A DNA stretch of 64,000 nt from contig NZ_JOEH01000025.1 in assembly GCF_000719095.1 (NCBI RefSeq), forward strand, positions 73,272 to 137,271, given 5' to 3'. The position numbers were made by a program, and so were the translations under genes. Below, piece by piece: positions 41,977-51,181 of this stretch. Source of the DNA: Streptacidiphilus jeojiense (GTDB lineage: Bacteria > Actinomycetota > Actinomycetes > Streptomycetales > Streptomycetaceae). Under the pieces are notes generated by a model. That model made no database searches. It had not been told where the DNA came from and saw only the letters and a program-made list of their open reading frames with translations. Positions within the stretch are counted from its first letter, which is position 1, and each line of letters opens with the position of its first letter.

Positions 41977-42293
41977 CCCCCGAACTGACCATCAACGCCG
42001 GACACAACGCCACCGGCCCGGTCCTCGCCCTGGTCGGCGACCTGGACCACGCAACCGCCCCGCAGCTGCGCACCGCCGTCACCGACACCGCCCTGACGCC
42101 CGGACAGATCCTGACCCTGGACCTGTCCGCGGTCGCCTTCTGCGACTCCAGCGGCATCACCGCCCTCATCGCCGCGCACCGCCGCGCCCTGGCCCAGGAG
42201 GCCGACCTGGTCCTGGCCGACGTGCCGGCAAGGGTCCTGCGTATCCTGCGGATCCTCGGCCTGGACCAGGTCCTGCGCCTCGCCGGGCAGTAG
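41973..42293 (+). CDS. rsbV: STAS-domain anti-sigma factor antagonist (RsbV-like)
   Basis: 106 residues, a single STAS domain. 'GPVLALVGDLDHATAPQLR' and the phosphorylation loop 'LSAVAFCDSSGITALIAAH', where the first Ser of DSSG is the conserved kinase target. In its unphosphorylated state it would bind an anti-sigma kinase and free a SigB-type factor. The 4-base overlap with the PP2C gene indicates coupled expression. The cognate anti-sigma kinase and sigma factor are not in the window. Confidence 0.9.
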   Translation: MTPELTINAGHNATGPVLALVGDLDHATAPQLRTAVTDTALTPGQILTLDLSAVAFCDSSGITALIAAHRRALAQEADLVLADVPARVLRILRILGLDQVLRLAGQ

Positions 42294-42391
42294 CAGCGCG
42301 GCAGCGGTCGGAACCTCCCGGTGAGGCGGATCGGCGGGAAGAGCGGCATGCTGGTGCTCGGTGACCGACCTGACGGCGAGAGGGCCAGGGC

Positions 42392-43927
42392 GTGGAAGAG
42401 TTGGGCAGGCGGCGGTTTCTGGGGGGCACCGCGGCCGCGGGTCTCACCGTGCTGTCCGGATGTGCCGCAGCGCATCGACCGGGGCAGGTCGGCAGCACCG
42501 GTGCGGCGCAGCACACGCCCACGGCAGCGGCGTCGCTGACGCCGGAGCAGATCGAGCAGGCCCGCCCCGGCGACGCCGACTGGCGGCTGAGCGACCCGGG
42601 CGACCCGGAAGCCGTCCAGGGCTACGCCGACCAGGTCAGCGTGGAACCGGGCCGGCCGTTCACCCTGTACGTGTCCACCACCGCGGCCGGCTTCACCGTG
42701 TCGGCCTACCGGGTGGGCTGGTACGGCGGCGCACAGGCCCGCCGGGTCTGGCTCTCGGGCCGCGTCGCCGGGCGGGTGCAGCCGGCTGCGCAGATCGTCG
42801 AGTCCACCCGCACGGTCCGGGCCGGCTGGCAGCCGAGTCTCCGGGTCGGGACCGACGGCTGGCCGCCCGGTGCCTACCTGCTGCGCCTGGACGCCGAGAA
42901 CGGGCACCAGCGCTATGTCCCACTGATCGTCAGATCCCCCAGCGCGGTGGGCCGGACGCTGCTGATGCACGCCCCGGCGACCTGGCAGGCGTACAACCTG
43001 TGGGGTGGCCGCAGTCTCTACCAGGGCGAGGACGGAGCCTATGCGACCCGCTCGCTGGCGGTCTCCTTCGACCGGCCCTACGACGACAGCGGCGCCGAGC
43101 TCTTCCTGGTCTACGAACGGGCCCTGGTGGTGCTCGCCGAGCGGCTAGGCATCCCGCTGGCCTACACCACCGGCCTCGACGTGCACCGGCAGCCGCAACT
43201 GCTGCGCGGGGCGACCACCCTGCTCTCCCCGGGCCACGACGAGTACTGGACGCCGCAGCAGCGCGCCGCGGTGACCGGGGCCAGGGACGCCGGGTCGAAC
43301 GTGGCCTTCCTGGGCGCGAACACCTGCTTCCGCCGGATCCGCTACCAGGACGGCGGCCGCACCGTCGTCTGCTACAAGTCCTCGTACGCGGAGGACCCCG
43401 GCTACCGGCCGGGCACCGGCGCGGCCACCACCGACTTCCGGGCGGCCCCCGGCGCCGACCCGGAGTCCTCGCTCACCGGAGTCCTCTACGAGGGCTACCC
43501 CACCGACGCGCCCTACGTCGTCCGCGCCGCCGACCACTGGCTGTACGCGGGCACCGGCGCCAAGGCCGGCGACTCCTTCCCGCACCTGGTGGGCGTCGAG
43601 TACGACCGGGTCACCCCGGCCGCGCCGACCCCCCGCCCCCTGGAGATCCTGGCCCACTCGCCGCTGGTCTGCGAGGGCAGCCCCAGCCACTCCGACTCGG
43701 CCTACTACACCGTCCCGAGCGGCGCCGGGGTCTTCGCGTCGGGGACCATGCGCTGGGTGGAGGGGCTGATGGCGGGCACCCACGACGACCACGGGGACCA
43801 CGGCATGGACGCCCGTACCGGCGCCTTCGTGACCCGGGCGACGTCCAATCTGCTCACCGCCTTCGCCAAGGGGCCAGCCGGAAGGCACCTTCCCCCGCCG
43901 CAGGACAACATCGCGACCTACTACTGA
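42392..43927 (+). CDS. N,N-dimethylformamidase beta-subunit-like lipoprotein
   Basis: 511 residues. Tat lipoprotein signal: 'GRRRFLGGTAAAGLTVLSGC' (lipobox LSGC). The body contains 'SAYRVGWYGGAQARRVW' and 'SPGHDEYWTPQQRAAV', 'AGSNVAFLGANTCFRRIRY', the pattern of the DMFase large-subunit-like domain. In true DMFase this domain carries an iron site with Tyr/Glu ligands; whether this exported homologue hydrolyses formamides is unknown. Start GTG 42392; SD is weak (AGGG). It may be an envelope enzyme of unknown substrate. Confidence 0.82.
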   Translation: MEELGRRRFLGGTAAAGLTVLSGCAAAHRPGQVGSTGAAQHTPTAAASLTPEQIEQARPGDADWRLSDPGDPEAVQGYADQVSVEPGRPFTLYVSTTAAGFTVSAYRVGWYGGAQARRVWLSGRVAGRVQPAAQIVESTRTVRAGWQPSLRVGTDGWPPGAYLLRLDAENGHQRYVPLIVRSPSAVGRTLLMHAPATWQAYNLWGGRSLYQGEDGAYATRSLAVSFDRPYDDSGAELFLVYERALVVLAERLGIPLAYTTGLDVHRQPQLLRGATTLLSPGHDEYWTPQQRAAVTGARDAGSNVAFLGANTCFRRIRYQDGGRTVVCYKSSYAEDPGYRPGTGAATTDFRAAPGADPESSLTGVLYEGYPTDAPYVVRAADHWLYAGTGAKAGDSFPHLVGVEYDRVTPAAPTPRPLEILAHSPLVCEGSPSHSDSAYYTVPSGAGVFASGTMRWVEGLMAGTHDDHGDHGMDARTGAFVTRATSNLLTAFAKGPAGRHLPPPQDNIATYY

Positions 43928-43957
43928 CCCCGGCCGACCCCGCCCACCCGTGGACGG

Positions 43958-45313
43958 CTAAGGCGAACTCGACAGCGACCCGAATCCAGAGTCGGACGGG
44001 ACATTCGCCGGCCCGGGCTCCGAACCGGACGGCGAACCCGAGGACGCGGATCCGGACGCCGAGACCGAGCCCGGGACCGACGCCGACCCGGATCCGGACG
44101 GCGACCCCGACGACGAGGGAGACTGCGTCGACGGCGAGGGACTGGCCGAACTGGGTGAGGCGGACGTGCTCGCCGACGGGCGGCCGGACGTCGTGCTCGA
44201 ACTGCGCGAGCCACTGGCCGACGTACTGGGGAGCGGCGGTGCGGGCACGCGGCGGTCGCCCTGGCCGTCGCCGCCAACAGGGCGGCTGAACCAGCGGTCG
44301 TGCTGCTGGTCGAAGAGGATGATCGTGGTCTGCTGGATCGCCGTGGACTCGATGATCACGATGTTGTTGACCTGGAACGTCGGCCAGGCGGTTCCGGTGA
44401 ACGTCTCCTGGCTGCCGGAGCGGTCGGGAGCGAGCAGCGGATTGCCGCAGGCGCAGCGGGCCCGCGGCAGTCCGCTGCTGTCGATCAGCACGGCGGTGCC
44501 CGACTGCAGCACCGACTGGAACGCCGTCGCCTGCCCGTTCTGGAACCCGTGGTTGGTCACCCGGGTGTCGGCCCGTAGCACCACGGGGGTCAGTGTCCGC
44601 AGGTAGGCGGCGATCCGGTCCTGAGTGATGCCCTCGACCGAGGCCCAGGCCCTGCCCTTGTCCTGATGCGTGGTCAGATAGGCCGAGAGCCGGGCGACGT
44701 CACAGCTGGAGAGGGACTCGGTGCCGCCGTAGAGGCCGACGGCCGAGCCGGGCACCGTGCGGGTCGGTGTGCCTGCGGCCTGCGTCGCCGCTTGCCCTGC
44801 CGAGGCCGTTGCCGAAGCGCCGGCCGTCGGCTTGCTCTGGGTGTCGGGAGTGAACGGGTACGGTCCCGTCGAGTCCGCTGTCTGCAGTGCGACGGCCTGC
44901 GACGTCCCGGAGCCCGTCAACACGATCGGCAGGACCACGGCGGCCGCCACCGCCGCGCCGAGCGCCACCAGCGCAGCCGGGCGCCGCCACCAGGCCTTGT
45001 GCGGTCTCCCTCCGGCAGCCGAGGAACCGGCGTCCCCACCGCCGGAGGGCGGCTCGCCCGGCGGCGGCACGGGCGGAGCGGCATGGCCGCCCACCTGCGT
45101 CGCGGGAGCGGAAGGCGCCTCCGTCGGCTGCGACGACGGCGAGGTCGAGGGCGGCGGATTCGAGGGAGGCGGATTCGAGGGGGCCGACAGTGGGCCGGAC
45201 GGGGGGCCGGACGGCGCACTCGTGGTCCGCTCGGACGGCGGAACGCCGGGTTCGCTGCCGGTGCGTTCCCAGGGCGGCTCGGCAGGCGGATCCGTGGGGG
45301 GTTGGGTGGTCAC
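43958..45313 (-). CDS. DUF6777-type membrane-anchored protein with Pro/Ser-rich ends
   Basis: 451 residues. A ~120-residue Pro/Ser-rich cytoplasmic N-terminus, one transmembrane helix at about 135-155 ('AALVALGAAVAAAVVLPIVL'), then an external domain with 'VGLYGGTESLSSCDVARL', 'GRAWASVEGI', 'VVLRADTRVTNHGFQNG' and 'RARCACGNPLL', which I recognise as DUF6777. The last ~100 residues are Ser/Gly/Pro repeats, probably a wall-spanning tail. GTG 45313 has GGGAGG upstream. Divergent from the streptophobe-like gene; function unknown, possibly part of the kinase/FHA cluster. Confidence 0.8.
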   Translation of the reverse strand: MTTQPPTDPPAEPPWERTGSEPGVPPSERTTSAPSGPPSGPLSAPSNPPPSNPPPSTSPSSQPTEAPSAPATQVGGHAAPPVPPPGEPPSGGGDAGSSAAGGRPHKAWWRRPAALVALGAAVAAAVVLPIVLTGSGTSQAVALQTADSTGPYPFTPDTQSKPTAGASATASAGQAATQAAGTPTRTVPGSAVGLYGGTESLSSCDVARLSAYLTTHQDKGRAWASVEGITQDRIAAYLRTLTPVVLRADTRVTNHGFQNGQATAFQSVLQSGTAVLIDSSGLPRARCACGNPLLAPDRSGSQETFTGTAWPTFQVNNIVIIESTAIQQTTIILFDQQHDRWFSRPVGGDGQGDRRVPAPPLPSTSASGSRSSSTTSGRPSASTSASPSSASPSPSTQSPSSSGSPSGSGSASVPGSVSASGSASSGSPSGSEPGPANVPSDSGFGSLSSSP

Positions 45314-45543
45314 GGGCTTGCCTCCCGGGCTTTCGGGTCGTCCGCCCCCTTCACCGCCATTGTCGGCCGCCCCGTCCGACCTCGCACACGGCCGCCGCGG
45401 CGGGGGCGCGGAAGTGGTCCCGGGCGTGGTCGCGCGCAGGCACGCGCTCGCGGGGCGCTGCGGCGTGCCCGAGGCTGGTACTGCCCGGCGATCACGGCCT
45501 GCGCCGGGGCCGTCAGCAGCCGTCCTCGCCTCCGGGAGCCACC

Positions 45544-46923
45544 ATGCATCAGGGTGACCCACCCGCCTCGTCCGGTCCTCCCCCGCTGGGCCCGGACCCG
45601 GCAGTCGGGCCGTTGCTGCTGCGCAGCTTCAGCGCCGCGCTGGGCCTGGTCCTCGGCGTGCTCGTGGCCATGGCCGCGCTCGGTGCCCTCGGGCTCTGGC
45701 TGGCCCGGGCCGACACCCTGCCGGGCGGCTCCTTCACCGCGGTGCTGGCTGCGACGGTGCTCATGGCCCTGGGCACCCCGCTGACCCTGGACGGGTCGGC
45801 GGGGTTCATCGCCCAGGCGAACGCCGCCGTCGAGGCGCTGCCGCTCTCCCTCAGCCTGGTCGGCGCCCTGGTCGCCGGGGTGGCCTTCCTGCGACCGTTG
45901 CGGCACCGCGCGGTCGCGCACGCGGGTGAACTGCTCGTGCGGGCGGTGATGACCGCGCTGCTCTGGGCGCTTGCGGTCTCGTTGGTGACGCTGGCGGCCC
46001 GGCACAGTTTCGCCGTCTCGACCGGGAACACCATCACCGACCAGCTGGGCAGCGCGCTGAACGCGTCCCCGACGGTCGGGTTCCGGGTGGGCCTGGGTCG
46101 GGCGATCGGTTTCGGGCTGCTGTGGCTGCTGGTGGTGCTGGTCCTGACCTTCGCCGTCTCGCGGTCCGCGCCGCTGCCGCCGCGGTTGCTGCGCTTCCAG
46201 AACGGGGTGCGGCCCGCCGGTTCGGCCCTGCTCGCCGTGCTGCTCGGCTACGTCCTAGTGGCCCTGGTCGCGGGGCTGGTCACGGCGATGGTGCACGGCC
46301 CCGCCCGCGATGTCCTCGCCGTGGTGGTCCTGGCCCTGCCCAACGTCGCCTGGCTCGCCTTCGGACTCGGCCTGGGCGGGTCCTGGCACGGCCATCTGAG
46401 CACCGGGATCGGCCTGCCGATGCCGAAGGTCCTCTCCGAGGTGCTCCGGTCGGCGGGGACCCGGGACACCACCGTGGACCTGGGCTCGCTGGCCCGGCAG
46501 GACGCACGGGTGTGGGTGCTGGCGGCGCTGGCAGCGGTGGCGCTGCTGTGCTGCGGGGCGGTGATGGGCGCGCGCGGCGCACGCCGTGCCGAGGACCCGG
46601 GCCGGCCCGCGCTGTCGCGGCATGCGGTCGGCCTCGGCCTGGCGGTGGCCTTCGCGATGCTGCTGATCGGGCTGCTGACCCGGGTATCGACGGCCTACGG
46701 ACTGTCCCTCCTCGGCGTCGGCAACGGAGCCTCGGACATCCTGGGCAGCCTCACCGGCGGCTCCGGCGGGAGCACCACCCTGAGCGGCAGCGTCGTCCTG
46801 CTGCCCGACCTGCTGCGGTCGGTGCTCCTGGGTGCGCTGTGGGGCGCGGTCGCCGGCGCGGCGGGCGGATGGTTCGGCTCGCGCCTGCGACGCGGGTCCG
46901 CGCGGCGTGGACGCCCCGGGTGA
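45544..46923 (+). CDS. Polytopic membrane protein (streptophobe-like)
   Basis: 459 residues, about ten hydrophobic helices, with short loops and a Gly/Ser-rich external segment near residue 405 ('GSLTGGSGGSTTLSG'). I associate its composition and neighbourhood (DUF6777, Ser/Thr kinase) with the streptophobe family of streptomycetes; this is from memory. GGGAG precedes ATG 45544. Convergent with the kinase 8 bases away. Role unknown; a membrane partner or substrate of the kinase is possible. Confidence 0.7.
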   Translation: MHQGDPPASSGPPPLGPDPAVGPLLLRSFSAALGLVLGVLVAMAALGALGLWLARADTLPGGSFTAVLAATVLMALGTPLTLDGSAGFIAQANAAVEALPLSLSLVGALVAGVAFLRPLRHRAVAHAGELLVRAVMTALLWALAVSLVTLAARHSFAVSTGNTITDQLGSALNASPTVGFRVGLGRAIGFGLLWLLVVLVLTFAVSRSAPLPPRLLRFQNGVRPAGSALLAVLLGYVLVALVAGLVTAMVHGPARDVLAVVVLALPNVAWLAFGLGLGGSWHGHLSTGIGLPMPKVLSEVLRSAGTRDTTVDLGSLARQDARVWVLAALAAVALLCCGAVMGARGARRAEDPGRPALSRHAVGLGLAVAFAMLLIGLLTRVSTAYGLSLLGVGNGASDILGSLTGGSGGSTTLSGSVVLLPDLLRSVLLGALWGAVAGAAGGWFGSRLRRGSARRGRPG

Positions 46924-46930
46924 GCGGGTG

Positions 46931-47980
46931 TCACCACGACGGGGGTCGGACCTGCTGCGGCGGGTCGCCGTCGGGAGCGTAGACCGGTCGGGCCCAGTAC
47001 GGGAGGGGCCGCACGCCTTCGGGTCGTTCCGCGGTGCCGGGGGTGGACGGTCGCGCGGCGTGGACCACCTGGGTGGGCGCGTGCAGGACCGCCTGCGGCT
47101 CGGCCGCCGGCGGCGGGGTCGTGGCGAGGGCTCCACGCAGCGCCATGACGAAGTCCAGGCAGCTGTCGAAGCGGTCGTCCGGTGACTTCGCCAGCGCGCG
47201 GGCCAGCACCGGGTCCACCGCGGCTGCCAGGGTCGGCCGCAGCCCGGTCGGCGCCGGCGGTTCGTCGTACTGGTGGGCCCAGAGCAGCGCCAGGTCGTCC
47301 TCGCGCCGGAACGGCGGGGACCCGGTGAGCATCTCGTAGACCACACAGGCGAAGCCGTAGACGTCGCAGCGCCCGTCGACGGGCTTGCCGCAGATCTGCT
47401 CCGGTGCGACGTAGTCCAGGGTGCCGACGAACTGGCCGACGGTGGTGAAGCCGGTCAGCGAGAGGGACTTCTTGGTCAGGCCGAAGTCCGTGAGGTAGGC
47501 GTGCTCGGGGTGGTCGGCGTCGGTGCCCTCCGCCACCAGGATGTTGCCGGGCTTCACGTCCCGGTGCACCAGTTCGTGCGCGTGCGCCGCGTCCAGTGCC
47601 GAGGCGACCTGGGCGGCGATCCGCACCGCCTGGGCGGTGGCGAGCGGTCCGCTGCGGTCCAGCAGGACGCGCAGGTCACGGCCCTGGACGTAGCGCATCG
47701 CGATGAACAGCACCCCGTCGGCCTCGCCGGCTTCAAACACCGGAACGATGTGCGGGTGGTCGATCGCGGCGGCGACCCGTGACTCGTGGGCGAAGCGCCG
47801 GCGGAACACCTCGTTGCGGGCCAGCTGCGGGGAGAGCAGCTTGACCGCGACGACGCGGTCCAGCCGCAGGTCCTGGGCCTGGTAGACGACGGCCATGCCG
47901 CCCCGGCCGAGTTCGCGGTCCAGGCGGTAGCCGGCGATCCGGCGGCCGATCATGTCCGAGGAGCCGGTGGGTGCGGCCAT
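46931..47980 (-). CDS. Soluble Ser/Thr protein kinase (Hanks type)
   Basis: 349 residues. Gly loop 'LGRGGMAVVYQA', Lys in 'VAVKLL', catalytic loop HRDVKPGN, DFG in 'LTDFGLTKK', APE in 'DYVAPEQICG'. The kinase domain spans about 15-275; the ~70-residue tail is Pro-rich without a membrane helix or PASTA repeats, so the enzyme is cytoplasmic. ATG overlaps the stop of the preceding gene by one base (TGATG). The FHA-containing ABC protein two genes upstream is a natural phosphothreonine-reading partner. Confidence 0.94.
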   Translation of the reverse strand: MAAPTGSSDMIGRRIAGYRLDRELGRGGMAVVYQAQDLRLDRVVAVKLLSPQLARNEVFRRRFAHESRVAAAIDHPHIVPVFEAGEADGVLFIAMRYVQGRDLRVLLDRSGPLATAQAVRIAAQVASALDAAHAHELVHRDVKPGNILVAEGTDADHPEHAYLTDFGLTKKSLSLTGFTTVGQFVGTLDYVAPEQICGKPVDGRCDVYGFACVVYEMLTGSPPFRREDDLALLWAHQYDEPPAPTGLRPTLAAAVDPVLARALAKSPDDRFDSCLDFVMALRGALATTPPPAAEPQAVLHAPTQVVHAARPSTPGTAERPEGVRPLPYWARPVYAPDGDPPQQVRPPSW

Positions 47981-48525
47981 CAGACCTCACCGCCTCCGGG
48001 ACCGGGGCCCGGTGGTGCCGCCGCCGGATTCGCGCTGGTGCCGGGCGGCTCGACGGCCGCGTAGCTGTGCAGTTGCAGGCCGTCGCAGTAGAACCAGCGT
48101 CCTTGGTCCAGATCGAGCAGCCAGGCCGCGTCACCGTCCAGCACCACGCCCAGCCGCAGCCCGCGGGTGAGGTGCCGGAAGGCCTCCAGATCGATGGTCC
48201 CCTCGGCGAGGTCCTCGGCCTGCTCCCGGTACTGGGCGAGGGCGTGCTCCAGCCGGCGCAGCAGCGGCCGGGGGTCGTCCGCACGGGTCAGCGGCTGCGC
48301 GGTCCCCGGCGGGCGGTGCGGCAGGGACACCAGGAGTCGGCCGTCCACCCAGGCGGTCCAGCCGTTGGAGCACACGACCCGGGCCCAGTCCCCCAGCCTG
48401 TCCGCGACCTGGACCGGCAGCAGGGCGTCCAGCCGGACGCTCGGCTCGGAGAAGTCCGGCCTGGCCCAGGTGGCCAGGCCGTCCGGTGGCGCGACGTGGG
48501 TCGGCCGGAACTCCAACGCATCCAT
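47980..48525 (-). CDS. Kinase-coupled protein with SH3-like N-terminus
   Basis: 181 residues, no signal peptide. The first ~70 residues ('VRLDALLPVQVADRLGDWARVVCSNGWTAWVDGRLL' in parts) resemble a small SH3-like barrel. A middle helical part follows, then 'LGVVLDGDAAWLLDLDQGRWFYCDG', and a Pro/Gly tail. The stop overlaps the kinase start by one base, so it is probably made in step with the kinase as partner or substrate. ATG 48525; TAGGAC six bases upstream may be a -10 of a leaderless mRNA. Confidence 0.7.
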   Translation of the reverse strand: MDALEFRPTHVAPPDGLATWARPDFSEPSVRLDALLPVQVADRLGDWARVVCSNGWTAWVDGRLLVSLPHRPPGTAQPLTRADDPRPLLRRLEHALAQYREQAEDLAEGTIDLEAFRHLTRGLRLGVVLDGDAAWLLDLDQGRWFYCDGLQLHSYAAVEPPGTSANPAAAPPGPGPGGGEV

Positions 48526-48607
48526 GCCAACGTCCTATCCGCGCGGGCCCGGAGCCGCCACTCGGCATCCGACCGGAGCCGCCCGCCCGGCGCCGGGGGT
48601 GCCGGGG

Positions 48608-50935
48608 TCAGCCACGCATCACCTTGGGCTCCTGCCGCCGCAGCAGTCGGGCCACGGCGAGGGCCAGCACCACCGAGAGCACGACCAGCATGCCGAGGTC
48701 GAGCAGCCAGACGCCCGCCCGGTGCGCGAAGAGCGGGTCGGAGGTGAGGGTGCCGGGCACCACCGCGTGCAGGTCGATCGTGCCGGCCATCGCACCGAGC
48801 GCCCAGCGTGAGGGGACCAGCCAGGACAGCTGTCCCAGCACCGGGACGCCGTTCAGTTTCAGCAGGGCGCCGCAGAAGACCACCTGCACGATGGCCAGCA
48901 GCACCAGCAGCGGCATCGTCACCTCCTCCTTGCGGACCAGGGCCGACACCAGCAGCCCGAGCATCATCGCGGTGAAGGACAGCAGTGCGACGGTGATGGT
49001 GATCTCGGCCAGCGGCGGCAGCAGTACTCCCCCGCCGCCGCCCGGTCTCAGCCGTACGCCGAACAGCCCGACCATCGTCAGCACCACCGCCTGCACGACG
49101 GTGACCGCGCCCAGCACGACGATCTTCGAGCACAGGTAGGCGGACCGGGAGAGCCCGACGGCCCGCTCGCGCTGATAGATGACCCGCTCCTTTACCAGCT
49201 CCCGCACCGCGTTCGCGGCGCCGGTCAGCACTCCGCCGACGCACAGGATCAGCAGCGCGTTGAGTGCCGAGTTCTGGTCCAGCCTGCTGCCCGCCAGGGC
49301 GTGCGCCATCGCGCCCATCACGAACGGCAGCGCGATCATGATGGCCAGGAAGGTGCGGTCGGCCGCCAGCGCCGCCGCGTACCGACGGATCAGCGTGCCG
49401 AGCTGCGAACCCCAGCTCTGCGCGGGCGAAGGCGGCACCGTGGACCGCTCGGCCGGCGGGTTCCCGGCGGGCCGGCCCATCGCCGAGGCGATGTAGCGCC
49501 GGTAGGGGTCGGAGTCGCGGAACTCGCGGGCCCAGTCGCGGCTGCGGTCGTTCTCGAAGGCTTCGAAGGCGTCCGGCCACTCCGGGAAGCCGAAGAAGGG
49601 CAGTGTCTCGTCGGGCGGGCCGTAGAAGGCGATCCGGCCCCCCGGTGCGAGCAGCAGCAGGCGATCGCAGAGACCGAGGCTGAGCACGCTGTGCGTGACC
49701 ACCACGACCGTGCGCCCGTCGTCCGCCAGCCCGCGCAGCATGTGCATCACCGACCGGTCCATGCCCGGGTCCAGCCCGGACGTGGGCTCGTCGAGGAAGA
49801 GCAGGGACGGCTTGGTGAGCAGTTCCAGTGCCACGCTGACGCGCTTGCGCTGGCCACCGGAGAGGCTGGAGATCACCTGGTCCGCCCGCTGCCCCAGCCC
49901 GAGTTCGGTGATCACCTCCTCCACCCTGCCCCGCCGCTCGTCCTTGCCGGTGTCGCCGGGGAACCGCAGTTCCGCGGCGTAGCCCAGGGCCCGACGGACG
50001 GTCAGCTGGGTGTGCAGGATGTCGTCCTGCGGGACCAGACCGATGCGCCGACGCAGCTCGGCGTAGTCGCGGTACAGGTCGCGGCCGTCGTAGCGGACCG
50101 AGCCCTCGTCGGCGGGACGCAGCCCGGTCAGGGCGTTCAGCAGGGTCGACTTGCCCGCGCCGCTGGGGCCGGCGACGGCGAGCAGGCACTTCTGCCCGAC
50201 CGGGAAGGAGACCCCGTCCAGCAGCGTGCGGCCGCCGCCGACCCGGACCACCAGGTTCTCCACGTCGAGGGTGACCTCGCCGGTGTCGACGAACTCCTGC
50301 AGTTCGTCGCCGACCAGGCAGAAGAGCGAGTGGCCGATCGCGATCAGGTCCCCCGGGCCGACGAACGCGCGGTCGACCGGCTGCCCGTTGAGAAAGGTCC
50401 CGTTGTGGCTGTCCAGGTCGACGATCTCGAACCTGCCGTCGGCGCGGGTCTGCAGCTCGGCATGGTGCCGGGAGACCACGAGGTCGTCCACGACCAGCTC
50501 GTTCTCCGGGGCGCGGCCGATCCGCAGGCTGCGCTGCGGCAGCCGGCGGACCCGGGTGGGCTGCCGGTAGGAGCCGGTGATCGCGGTCAGCGCGGAGGGC
50601 CGCTCCGCCGCCCGGTCCGGTGCGGGCAGCGCGGCGAGCGAGGCCCTGACGCCGTCCACGGCGTCCGCGAAGCACACCACCGTGCCGGGGCCGACATCGA
50701 GGTGCTCGATCCGGTGGCCCATCGCGTAGGTGCCGTTGGTGCTGCCGTCGTCATCGAGGGTCCAGTGCCCTTCGGCGGCGCACAGCACGGCATGGTGCCA
50801 GGAGGCCCGGGGGTCGGCGAGGACGACGTCGCTCTGCGGATCGCGCCCGAACCGGTATCGGTGGTTCGGGCTGATGAGCTGGGAGTCGCCGTCGATCTCC
50901 AGGAGGAGCTGCGGTGCGACCGGGCGCACGGCCAT
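48608..50935 (-). CDS. Double-FHA ABC transporter (ABCG-like half-transporter)
   Basis: 775 residues. FHA domain 1 about 20-95 ('YRFGRDPQSDVVLADPRASWHHA', 'DDDGSTNGTY' in parts), FHA domain 2 about 135-205 ('LRIGRAPENELVVDDLVVSRHHA', 'DLDSHNGTFLNG'), ABC ATPase about 222-450 (Walker A 'GPSGAGKST' near 256, signature 'LSGGQRKRV', Walker B 'LLFLDEPTSGLDP'), and ABC-2 membrane domain about 515-765. FHA domains read phosphothreonine, so kinase control of export is inferred. ATG 50935 has no SD and lies 6 bases after TAAAAT. Confidence 0.93.
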   Translation of the reverse strand: MAVRPVAPQLLLEIDGDSQLISPNHRYRFGRDPQSDVVLADPRASWHHAVLCAAEGHWTLDDDGSTNGTYAMGHRIEHLDVGPGTVVCFADAVDGVRASLAALPAPDRAAERPSALTAITGSYRQPTRVRRLPQRSLRIGRAPENELVVDDLVVSRHHAELQTRADGRFEIVDLDSHNGTFLNGQPVDRAFVGPGDLIAIGHSLFCLVGDELQEFVDTGEVTLDVENLVVRVGGGRTLLDGVSFPVGQKCLLAVAGPSGAGKSTLLNALTGLRPADEGSVRYDGRDLYRDYAELRRRIGLVPQDDILHTQLTVRRALGYAAELRFPGDTGKDERRGRVEEVITELGLGQRADQVISSLSGGQRKRVSVALELLTKPSLLFLDEPTSGLDPGMDRSVMHMLRGLADDGRTVVVVTHSVLSLGLCDRLLLLAPGGRIAFYGPPDETLPFFGFPEWPDAFEAFENDRSRDWAREFRDSDPYRRYIASAMGRPAGNPPAERSTVPPSPAQSWGSQLGTLIRRYAAALAADRTFLAIMIALPFVMGAMAHALAGSRLDQNSALNALLILCVGGVLTGAANAVRELVKERVIYQRERAVGLSRSAYLCSKIVVLGAVTVVQAVVLTMVGLFGVRLRPGGGGGVLLPPLAEITITVALLSFTAMMLGLLVSALVRKEEVTMPLLVLLAIVQVVFCGALLKLNGVPVLGQLSWLVPSRWALGAMAGTIDLHAVVPGTLTSDPLFAHRAGVWLLDLGMLVVLSVVLALAVARLLRRQEPKVMRG

Positions 50936-50941
50936 GCCCGA

Positions 50942-50947
50942 ATTTTA
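50942..50947 (-). promoter_or_regulatory. -10 box for leaderless FHA-ABC mRNA
   Basis: TAAAAT on the minus strand ends 6 bases before ATG 50935. It stands out in a GC-rich surrounding, and no SD is present. Confidence 0.65.
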
Positions 50948-51181
50948 CCGCCACGCCCCCCTCCCCGCCCCTGCGGAGCCCCCGCCGGCAGTAGGCGCAC
51001 GCTGGTGGTCATTGCGGCCACCGCCTCCACCGATGCGCGGACCTCCTGACACACCGTCAAATGGTGCTCGGGCGGGTCGTGCCCGGGGATGACACCGGCT
51101 ACATCGCCGGGACGACGGCGGTCCCGAATGACATCTCTGGGCCGATGTGTGGCCCCGGTGCCGCGATCTAGCTTTCTTGCC

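Noticed and set aside
43958..44280. Ser-rich 3' end of the DUF6777 gene as a minisatellite or frameshift
   Set aside because: The repeats are codon-level Ser/Gly/Pro repetition in one intact frame, typical of wall-spanning tails.
45314..45562. N-terminal extension of the DUF6777 protein
   Set aside because: Runs over the divergent promoter region, Arg-rich; GTG 45313 has a proper SD.
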